Position numbers and translations under genes: made by a program
Notes under the pieces: generated by a model
What the model saw: only the letters and a program-made list of their open reading frames with translations
Databases searched by the model: none
Told to the model about the DNA's origin: nothing
Assembly (NCBI RefSeq): GCF_030268685.1
Contig: NZ_BSRQ01000011.1
Coordinates: 186,001-250,000 of the forward strand
Direction of reading: 5' to 3'
Length of the DNA: 64,000 nt
Source: Microtetraspora sp. NBRC 13810
GTDB lineage: Bacteria > Actinomycetota > Actinomycetes > Streptosporangiales > Streptosporangiaceae
Part shown: positions 57,719-64,000 of the stretch, piece after piece
Numbering within the stretch: position 1 is the first letter of the stretch
Layout of the letters: the number at the start of each line of letters is the position of its first letter

Positions 57719-59146
57719 TCACACATCGAGATACGCCTCCAGCCCGTGCCGTCCGCCTTCCCGGCCGTAGCCGGACTCCTTGTAACCGCCGAAGGGCGAG
57801 GCGGGATCGAAACGGTTGAAGGTGTTGGCCCAGACGACGCCGGCCCGCAGCTTGTCCGCCAGCCACAGGATGCGCGAGCCCTTCTCCGTCCACACGCCCG
57901 CGGACAGGCCGTAGGGAGTGTTGTTGGCCTTCTCCACGGCCTCGGCGGGGGTGCGGAAGGTGAGCACCGACAGCACCGGGCCGAAGATCTCCTCGCGGGC
58001 GATCCGGTGCGACTGGGCGACGCCGGTGAAGAGCGTCGGCGGGAACCAGAAGCCCTTGTCCGGCAGCGGGCAGGACGGCGACCACCGATCGGCGCCCTCC
58101 TGCTCGCCCGCGTCGGCCAGGGTGCGGATCCGCGCGAGCTGCTCGGCCGAGTTGATCGCGCCGATGTCGGTGTTCTTGTCCAGCGGGTCGCCGAGCCGCA
58201 GGGTGGCCAGCCGGCGCTTGAGCGCGCCGAGCAGCTCCTCCTGGATCGACTCCTGCACGAGCAGCCGGGAGCCCGCGCAGCAGACGTGCCCCTGGTTGAA
58301 GAAGATGCCGGTGACGATGCCCTCGACCGCCTGGTCGATCGCGGCGTCCTCGAACACGATGTTGGCCGCCTTGCCGCCGAGCTCCAGGGTGAGCTTCTTC
58401 CCCGTGCCCGCGACCGAGCGGGCGATCAGCCGGCCGACCTCGGTGGACCCGGTGAAGGCCACCTTGTTCACGTCGGCGTGGCCGGCCACCGCGGCGCCGG
58501 TGGCGCCCGCGCCGGTCACGATGTTCACCACGCCGGCCGGCAGCCCGGCCTGCACGCAGATCTCCGCGAAGGCCAGCGCGGTCAGCGGGGTCGTCTCCGC
58601 CGGCTTGAGCACCACGGTGTTGCCGCAGGCCAGCGCCGGGGCGATCTTCCATGCCAGCATCAGCAGCGGGAAGTTCCACGGGATGATCTGCCCGGCGACG
58701 CCGAGCGGCCGCGGGTCGGGACCGAAGCCGGCGTGCTTCAGCTTGTCCGCCCAGCCGGCGTAGTAGAAGAAGTGCGCGGCGACCAGCGGCAGGTCCACGT
58801 CGCGGGACTCTCGGATGGGCTTGCCGTTGTCCAGCGACTCCAGCACGGCCAGCTCACGGGCCCGCTCCTGGACGATCCTGGCGATCCTGAACAGGTACTT
58901 CGCGCGCTCGGAGCCGGGCAGCGCGCTCCAGGTCTCGAACGCCTTCCTGGCCGCCTGCACGGCCCGGTCGACGTCGGCCTCGTCGGCGCAGGCGATCTCG
59001 GCCAGCACCGTCTCGTCCGCCGGGTTGACGCTCTTGAAGGGGGTGCCGCCGCCCTCGGTGAACTCACCGTTGACGAACAGACCGTAGGAGGGCTTGATGT
59101 CGACGACGTCGCGCGACTCGGGTGCGGGTGCGTACTCGAATCTCAT
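57719..59146 (-). CDS. NAD(P)-dependent aldehyde dehydrogenase
   Basis: A 475-residue full-length ALDH. IIPWNFPLLMLAWKIAPALA, then CGNTVVLKPAETTPL, is the cofactor site. VAFTGSTEVGRLIA and LELGGKAANIVFEDA hold the general-base Glu. The catalytic Cys lies in FFNQGHVCCAGSRLLV, and EEIFGPVLSV is near the end. It lies 5 bases after deoC. It probably oxidises the acetaldehyde made by deoxyribose-phosphate aldolase, or another aldehyde, in nucleoside salvage. Confidence 0.9.
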   Translation of the reverse strand: MRFEYAPAPESRDVVDIKPSYGLFVNGEFTEGGGTPFKSVNPADETVLAEIACADEADVDRAVQAARKAFETWSALPGSERAKYLFRIARIVQERARELAVLESLDNGKPIRESRDVDLPLVAAHFFYYAGWADKLKHAGFGPDPRPLGVAGQIIPWNFPLLMLAWKIAPALACGNTVVLKPAETTPLTALAFAEICVQAGLPAGVVNIVTGAGATGAAVAGHADVNKVAFTGSTEVGRLIARSVAGTGKKLTLELGGKAANIVFEDAAIDQAVEGIVTGIFFNQGHVCCAGSRLLVQESIQEELLGALKRRLATLRLGDPLDKNTDIGAINSAEQLARIRTLADAGEQEGADRWSPSCPLPDKGFWFPPTLFTGVAQSHRIAREEIFGPVLSVLTFRTPAEAVEKANNTPYGLSAGVWTEKGSRILWLADKLRAGVVWANTFNRFDPASPFGGYKESGYGREGGRHGLEAYLDV

Positions 59147-59151
59147 GGCGG

Positions 59152-60135
59152 TCAGTCCAGGGTGAAGTAGTCGGGGCCGGCGTAGCGACCGGTGGCCATC
59201 TTCTGCCGCTGCATGAGCAGGTCGTTCAGCACCGAGGAGGCGCCGAGCCGGAACCACGCGGGATCGAGCCAGTCCTCCCCGGCGGTCTCGTTGACCAGCA
59301 CGAGGTACTTGATCGCGTCCTTCGTGGTGCGGATGCCGCCCGCGGGCTTGACGCCGACCATGCGGCCGGTGGTGGCGCGGAAGTCGCGCACGGCCTCCAG
59401 CATGACCAGGGTGACGGGAAGCGTCGCCGCAGGGGACACCTTGCCGGTCGAGGTCTTGATGAAGTCGGCGCCGGCCAGCATCGCCAGCCAGGAGGCCCGC
59501 CGTACGTTGTCGTAGGTCGCGAGCTCGCCGGTCTCAAGGATCACCTTGAGGTGCGCCTCGCCCGCCGCGGCCTTCACCGCGACGATCTGCTCGAAGACGG
59601 TGGTGTAGTCGCCCGCCAGGAACGCGCCGCGGTCGATCACCATGTCGATCTCGTCCGCGCCGGCCGCCACGGCCTGCGCGGTGTCGGTCACCTTGACGTC
59701 CAGCGAAGTCCTGCCGCTGGGGAACGCGGTCGCCACGCTGGCGACCTTCACCCCCGACCCGGCCAGCGCGCGTACGGCGTGCGGTACCAGGTCCGGGTAG
59801 ACGCAGACCGCTGCGACCCGTGGCACGGAGGGGTCTGATGGATCGGGATGGGCGGCCTTCGCGCACATCGCGCGGACCTTGCCCGGGGTGTCGGCACCCT
59901 CGAGCGTGGTCAGGTCCACCATGGAGATGGCCAGATCGATGGCCTGGGACTTCGCGGTAGTCTTGATCGATCGTGTGCCTAGGGCTGCGGCTCGCTGGTC
60001 GGCGCCCACCCGGTCGACTCCGGGCAGACCGTGCAGGAAGGCTCGCAATGTGGCGTCTGAGGACGCCACCTCCGCGAGCGGAGTAGTCAGTGTTGACACC
60101 ACCACAGCATCGCCGACCAGCGCGATTGATTCCAA
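59152..60135 (-). CDS. deoC: Deoxyribose-phosphate aldolase
   Basis: A DeoC of up to 327 residues. Motifs are DLTTLEGADTPGKVRAMCAK, VKVASVATAFPSGRTSLDVK, the Schiff-base Lys in AGADFIKTSTGKVSP and the second Lys in MVGVKPAGGIRTTKDA. It splits 2-deoxyribose-5-phosphate into glyceraldehyde-3-phosphate and acetaldehyde during nucleoside breakdown. It heads the operon deoC-ALDH-short ALDH. TTG 60135 gives the longest product; GTG 60099-60102 would give an N-terminus (VSTLTTPLAEVASS) closer to homologues. Confidence 0.92.
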   Translation of the reverse strand: MESIALVGDAVVVSTLTTPLAEVASSDATLRAFLHGLPGVDRVGADQRAAALGTRSIKTTAKSQAIDLAISMVDLTTLEGADTPGKVRAMCAKAAHPDPSDPSVPRVAAVCVYPDLVPHAVRALAGSGVKVASVATAFPSGRTSLDVKVTDTAQAVAAGADEIDMVIDRGAFLAGDYTTVFEQIVAVKAAAGEAHLKVILETGELATYDNVRRASWLAMLAGADFIKTSTGKVSPAATLPVTLVMLEAVRDFRATTGRMVGVKPAGGIRTTKDAIKYLVLVNETAGEDWLDPAWFRLGASSVLNDLLMQRQKMATGRYAGPDYFTLD

Positions 60136-60327
60136 ACCGGACCGCCTGACATGCGAGGATTCCCGGCCGCCGGGAGCCTCTAAGGCGGGATGAGGCGGTC
60201 TTAGGCAGTCCTAGGACGAAGGTAGGTCCCTCTGAGGGCCCCAGATAAGGCATCCGTCCGATGTGCGGGACGGCACCTTAGGACGAACCTTGAAGTGTCA
60301 GGAAAAGGACACACCAAGGAGAACCCC

Positions 60328-60492
60328 ATGGGTCCCGAGCTCCACTACCAGATGATCCACGACCGGGTATCCGAGCTGCACGAGCAGGCCTCGGCGCACC
60401 GGATCGCCCGGCAGGCCGCGAAGAGCCGCAAGGCACCGGAGGGGGCGGCCGACCGGCGCCACCGCTTCGCCTTCAAGCTCCGCGCGTCATGA
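60328..60492 (+). CDS. Small basic helical protein
   Basis: A 54-residue protein: MGPELHYQMIHDRVSELHEQ, then ASAHRIARQAAKSRKAPEGA, ending HRFAFKLRAS. It has a strong ribosome site (AAGGAG, 7 bases before ATG) and its own terminator, so it is probably real. Short helical proteins of this shape are common in actinomycetes; the function is unknown. The 190 bases upstream hold a direct repeat TAGGACGAA (at about 60211 and 60281). Confidence 0.7.
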   Translation: MGPELHYQMIHDRVSELHEQASAHRIARQAAKSRKAPEGAADRRHRFAFKLRAS

Positions 60493-60505
60493 CCGTCCAC
60501 AGAGA

Positions 60506-60535
60506 GCCCGGCCGAAACCTCCCTCTCGGCCGGGC
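60506..60535 (+). terminator. Intrinsic terminator after the small helical protein
   Basis: GCCCGGCCGA (60506-60515) and TCGGCCGGGC (60526-60535) form a perfect 10-bp stem with a 10-base loop, 13 bases after the stop. Confidence 0.75.
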
Positions 60536-60634
60536 CTCACAGCCTCCCTGACCGGTCGTTCGGTCACCCGTCCCTTGACCACAGACACCTTCGCCGACAG
60601 AAAAAAGGGGCGAAGGTCCAATTAAGGGCATGCC

Positions 60635-63517
60635 ATGCTGGACCACATGATGGGTCGGGCTGTGAGCCCCGTCTTCGTCGGGCGGGAAACGGAGTTGGAG
60701 GTCCTGGCCGAGGGCTTCAGGGAATCGCGTAAGAGGTCCGCCTCCGCCGTCCTCCTGGGCGGTGAGGCGGGAGTGGGCAAGTCCCGACTCGTCGGGAGGT
60801 TCACCGAGGAGGCGGCGGAGGAGGGCGCGCACATCCTCGCCGGGGGCTGTGTCGAGCTGTCCAGCGAAGGTCTCGCCTACGCGCCGTTCACCGCCGCGCT
60901 GCGCCAGCTCGTCCGCGAGATGGGCACCGCCGAGATCACCGCCCTGCTGCCCGACGGCGCGGGGCGGGACCTCGCCAGGCTGCTGCCCGAGTTCGGCGAG
61001 CCGAACAGCGACGAGGAGTCCGACACCGCCCGCGCCCGGCTCTTCGAGCTGATCCTCACCCTGCTGGAGCGCCTCGCCGAGCGGCGGGCCGTGATCCTGG
61101 TCATCGAGGACATCCACTGGGCCGACCGGTCCAGCCGCGACCTGATCGCCTTCCTCAGCCGCAACCTGCACGCGGCCCCCGTCCTCATGATCCTCACCTT
61201 CCGCTCCGACGACCTGCACCGCCAGCACCCGCTGCGGCCGGTGCTGGCCGAGCTGACCCGGCTGGACGGCGTGCTGCGGACCGAGCTGCCCCGCCTCACC
61301 CAGGAGGAGGTCGGCGCGCAGATCGCCGGCATCACCGGCAAGGTCCCCGAATACCGCCCGGTCAACACGATCTACGAGCGCAGCGAGGGCATCCCGCTGT
61401 TCGTCGAGGCGCTGCTCGACGCGGGCGCGGAGTGCTCCTTCCCCGAGTCGCTGCACGATCTGATCATCGGCTCGGTCGAGAAGCTGCCCGAGGAGACCCA
61501 GCGGGTGCTGCGGGTCGCCGCGGCGGGCGGCATCCGGGTCGGGCACGGCCTGCTGTCCGCGGTCTGCGGCCTGTCCGACATCGCGCTGGAGGACGCCATG
61601 CGCCCGGCGATCGCGCGCAACGTCATCCAGGTGGACGACCGCACCTACGTCTTCCGGCACGCGCTCATCCGCGAGGCCGTACACGACGAGATGCTGCCCG
61701 GCGAGCACACCCGGCTGCACGCGAGGTACGCCGAGGAGATCGAGCGGGACCGGGAGCTCGTGCCGCGCGGCCGGGCCGCCATCGAGGTCGCCCACCACTG
61801 GTACTCCGCGCGCAACGACCTGTGGGCGCTCATCTCCGCCTGGGAGGCGGCCGACAAGGCGGCCAAGGCGTTCGCCTACACCGAGAAGCTGCAACTGCTC
61901 GAACGCGTCCTCACGCTCTGGGACAAGGTGCCCGACGCCGCCGAGCGGATCGGGGCCGACCACACCACCGTCCTGGAGATCGCCTCCGTCGCCGCCTCCA
62001 ACAGCGGCGAGGTGGACCGGGGCACGAAGTTCGTCAAGGCCGCGCTCGCCGAGCTGGACGAGCAGAAGGAACCGGAACGGGTCGCCGAGCTGGTCGTACG
62101 GCTGGCCGGGTTCCAGATCGAGAAGCGCAGACCCGGCGCCCTGGAGAACCTCCGCTACGCCGAGTCCCTCGTCCCGAACGCCGGAGCGGCCCGCTCGCAC
62201 GTGCTGGGCCGGCTCGGCCGCTTCCTCATCTTCAGCGGCGAGATCGTCGAGGGCGCCGCGCTCACCCAGGAGTCGCTGCGCATCGCCAGGAGCATGAACG
62301 ACGAGGCCCAGGAGGCCGACCTGCTGCTCGACCTGGCCAACGGCCAGTCGATCTCCGGCCTCCTCGAAGCCACCATCGCCACCAACGAGCACGCCCGCTC
62401 GATCGGCACCCGGCTCGGCTCACACCGCCTCACCCTGCGCGCGGTCACCAACAACGTCGACGCCCTCAACAACCTCGGCCGCTCCGAGGAGGCCATCGAG
62501 CTCGCGATCGAGGGCGAGCGGCTGTCCAGGAAGTACGGCAGGTACCGGATCCAGGGCACCTTCATCGCCAACAACCGGGCCGAGGCGCTGGAGGCGCTCG
62601 GCCGGTGGGACGAGGCCGTGGAGGTGGTCGAGGCCGCCCTCGCCAAGGACCCCGGGCTGCGCACCCGCCACCACCTGCGCAGGGTGCGCGGCGACATCGC
62701 CGTGGGACGGGGCGAGATGGAGGTGCTTGAGGCGGTCCTGCACGAGATGGAGGCGTTCACCCGGCCGACCGCCGACTTCACCCAGGAGACGACGGGCAAC
62801 GTCCGGCTGCTGATGGGCTGGTACAAGCTCCGCGGTGAGCCCGAGGAGGCGCTGCGGGTGGCCGAGCAGTCGCTGAACGAGCTGGTCCACCCGAGCAAGG
62901 CGATGCTCGGCTGGCGGCTGCTGTCCCAGATCCACCTGGTCTGTGCCACGGCCGCGCCGGTCGATCTGCGCCGGGCCGCCGAGGTGCAGCAGCTTGCCGA
63001 CCACGTGGCCGCCAGGCTGTCCGTGGACGGGCCGGTCGCCGAGGCTTACCGGTACATGTGCCAGGACCGGTTCGACGAGGCCGCCGCGATCTGGGACCGC
63101 CTCCGGCGTCCGCTCCCGCACGCGACGTCGCTGTGGCACGCCGCGCTGACCGCCGTCCAGACGGGCGACCGCGAGGGGGCCGCGGACCGGCTGCGCACCG
63201 CGCACCCGCTGGCCCAGGCCATCGGCGCCACGCCGCTCACCGAGGAGATCGAGGTCCTCTGCCGCCGCATCGGCGCCCACCTGGACGGCGACGCCGACGC
63301 CAGCACCCCCGCCGGCGCCGAACTCCTCACCCCGCGCGAACTGGAAGTCCTCCACCTCGTCGCCAAGGGCCGCTCCAACCGCGAGATCGCCGCCGAACTG
63401 TTCATCTCCGCCAAGACAGTAAGCGTCCACGTCTCGAACATCCTCGCCAAACTCGGCGTCTCCAACCGCGGCGAAGCCACCGCCGCCGCCCACCGCCTCT
63501 CCCTCCTAACCCCCTAA
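60635..63517 (+). CDS. LAL-type LuxR-family ATPase transcriptional regulator
   Basis: A 960-residue regulator. The N-terminal AAA/STAND ATPase has VLLGGEAGVGKSRLVGRF (Walker A, about residue 42) and VILVIEDIHWADRSSRDLIA (Walker B). A long helical TPR-like sensor (about 380-860) follows. The C-terminal LuxR helix-turn-helix (about 890-955) has LTPRELEVLHLVAKGRSNRE, then IAAELFISAKTVSVHVSNIL. LAL regulators are usually pathway-specific activators of catabolic or secondary-metabolite genes; no such cluster is adjacent here. ATG 60635 has AGGG upstream. It stands alone. Confidence 0.9.
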   Translation: MLDHMMGRAVSPVFVGRETELEVLAEGFRESRKRSASAVLLGGEAGVGKSRLVGRFTEEAAEEGAHILAGGCVELSSEGLAYAPFTAALRQLVREMGTAEITALLPDGAGRDLARLLPEFGEPNSDEESDTARARLFELILTLLERLAERRAVILVIEDIHWADRSSRDLIAFLSRNLHAAPVLMILTFRSDDLHRQHPLRPVLAELTRLDGVLRTELPRLTQEEVGAQIAGITGKVPEYRPVNTIYERSEGIPLFVEALLDAGAECSFPESLHDLIIGSVEKLPEETQRVLRVAAAGGIRVGHGLLSAVCGLSDIALEDAMRPAIARNVIQVDDRTYVFRHALIREAVHDEMLPGEHTRLHARYAEEIERDRELVPRGRAAIEVAHHWYSARNDLWALISAWEAADKAAKAFAYTEKLQLLERVLTLWDKVPDAAERIGADHTTVLEIASVAASNSGEVDRGTKFVKAALAELDEQKEPERVAELVVRLAGFQIEKRRPGALENLRYAESLVPNAGAARSHVLGRLGRFLIFSGEIVEGAALTQESLRIARSMNDEAQEADLLLDLANGQSISGLLEATIATNEHARSIGTRLGSHRLTLRAVTNNVDALNNLGRSEEAIELAIEGERLSRKYGRYRIQGTFIANNRAEALEALGRWDEAVEVVEAALAKDPGLRTRHHLRRVRGDIAVGRGEMEVLEAVLHEMEAFTRPTADFTQETTGNVRLLMGWYKLRGEPEEALRVAEQSLNELVHPSKAMLGWRLLSQIHLVCATAAPVDLRRAAEVQQLADHVAARLSVDGPVAEAYRYMCQDRFDEAAAIWDRLRRPLPHATSLWHAALTAVQTGDREGAADRLRTAHPLAQAIGATPLTEEIEVLCRRIGAHLDGDADASTPAGAELLTPRELEVLHLVAKGRSNREIAAELFISAKTVSVHVSNILAKLGVSNRGEATAAAHRLSLLTP

Positions 63518-63555
63518 CCCTCTAACCCCCTAACCTCACACCCTGTAACCCCGCC
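63505..63555. repeat. Telomere-like C-rich tandem repeat at the LuxR gene end
   Basis: CCTAACC-type units recur every 7-8 bases from the last LuxR codons to about 63552. The complementary strand reads as GGGTTAG repeats with four or more G-runs, a G-quadruplex pattern. There is no coding role past the stop at 63517. Confidence 0.75.
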
Positions 63556-63569
63556 CTCCCTCCAAGGCG

Positions 63570-63645
63570 CCGCGTCGGCGAGAAGAAAAGCGGCCGTACC
63601 CGGCGCCCCCGTACGGCGCGACACCACACACACCCGCCGACGCGG
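63570..63645. terminator. Composite hairpin between LuxR and CAP genes
   Basis: CCGCGTCGGCG (63570-63580) pairs with CGCCGACGCGG (63635-63645). Inside it GCCGTAC and GTACGGC form a second hairpin. A run of six A follows at 63651. It lies between convergent genes and could terminate either one. Confidence 0.65.
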
Positions 63646-63709
63646 CCCACAAAAAAGGGGGCACAACGCCGGCGGAGAGTGCAGGGAGAGGGTCAGTGGA
63701 GGGAGAAGG

Positions 63710-64000
63710 TCAGTGACGGCCGAAGTCCTGGGTCCAGTAAAGGCCCCTGGCGCCCTTGGCCTCACCCACGCCGATGTGCGTGTAGGTGCAGTTCATGATG
63801 TTGGCCCGGTGGCCGGGGCTGTCCAGCCACGCCTTGACGACGACGGCCGCGGTGGGCTGCCCCATCGCGATGTTCTCACCCCACGCGCGGATCGGGGAGA
63901 AGCCCGCGGCGGCGATGCGGTCACCGGGGTCCCGGCCGTCCTGGGAGTCGTGGGAGAAGTATCCCTTGGCCGCCATGTCCGAGGAGTGCCCCCGCGCGGC
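63710..64000 (-). CDS. CAP/SCP-domain extracellular protein (N-terminus outside window)
   Basis: The frame runs in from the right edge: GHSSDMAAKGYFSH, then DPGDRIAAAGFSPIRAWGEN, then IAMGQPTAAVVVKAWLDSPG, then HRANIMNCTYTHIGVGEAKG, ending LYWTQDFGRH. This is the C-terminal two thirds of a CAP/SCP domain with the conserved H, GENIA, HRxNIM and W-T-Q-x-F-G motifs. Bacterial CAP proteins are usually secreted or wall-bound. The ATG at 63976 is internal to the domain and is not the true start. An imperfect direct repeat (GGTCAGTG twice) overlaps and precedes the stop. Confidence 0.85.
   Translation of the reverse strand, partial: AARGHSSDMAAKGYFSHDSQDGRDPGDRIAAAGFSPIRAWGENIAMGQPTAAVVVKAWLDSPGHRANIMNCTYTHIGVGEAKGARGLYWTQDFGRH

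Noticed and set aside
1-64000. CRISPR arrays, tRNA or rRNA genes, IS elements
   Set aside because: No regularly spaced repeats of CRISPR type, no cloverleaf-like GGTTC-containing genes, and no transposase or integrase motifs were found by reading; a covariance-model scan could still reveal a tRNA.

Overview
The window looks like chromosome of a filamentous actinomycete, most plausibly Streptosporangiaceae or a close relative. It has very high GC, strong third-position GC bias, frequent GTG and TTG starts and ATGA/GTGA overlaps. It also carries typical actinomycete families: an AfsR/SARP regulator, a WhiJ-like XRE/DUF397 pair, a SpoIIE phosphatase with PAS/GAF sensors, a lasso peptide cluster and a PknG/GlnX/GlnH module. 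The genus call is inference.

Layout. 0-5 kb: a decayed patch (LysR, AbiEi/DUF559-like and macrolide glycosyltransferase remnants) around an intact archaeal-type aspartyl-tRNA synthetase preceded by a T-box leader whose predicted specifier is the Asp codon GAC. 5-12 kb: a flavoprotein, an M4 protease with an emfourin-like inhibitor gene, a polysaccharide deacetylase lipoprotein, an oxidoreductase and a glycerophosphodiesterase. 12-21 kb: a SpoIIE-type phosphatase, an SDR, a GNAT, an FMN reductase and a very large SARP/NB-ARC/TPR regulator with an internal minisatellite. 21-24.7 kb: an SMR transporter, an OmpA-domain lipoprotein and an acyl-CoA synthetase.

24.9-32.5 kb: a lasso peptide cluster in order A-C-B1-B2-transporter. 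Its ABC exporter is broken in Walker A, and only the tail of the permease reappears about 4.1 kb downstream. The DNA between is an island of visibly lower GC carrying WhiJ/AbaA-type regulators and an endonuclease/exonuclease/phosphatase-family protein. 32.5-36.3 kb: an operon with a small protein, a trans-prenyl diphosphate synthase, an MpaB/DUF2236 oxygenase and a YbdK-type carboxylate-amine ligase. 36-41.5 kb: a hypothetical gene, a decayed PL8 polysaccharide lyase, a nucleotidyltransferase, a secreted lipase and a ketopantoate-reductase-like gene.

41.5-50.8 kb: one minus-strand operon reading coiled-coil protein, PknG, PP2C, VWA, FHA, GlnX-like, GlnH-like. It looks like an extended amino-acid-sensing PknG signalling unit, and three of its proteins carry N-terminal zinc ribbons. 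51-56 kb: DJ-1/PfpI, lipB, PspC, a HAD protein, a secreted M28 peptidase and uppP. 56.6-60.1 kb: a deoC operon with a full ALDH and a short ALDH lacking the catalytic half. 60.6-63.5 kb: a LAL-type LuxR regulator followed by a telomere-like C-rich repeat. The window ends inside a CAP/SCP protein gene. No rRNA, tRNA, CRISPR array, transposase or integrase was recognised.
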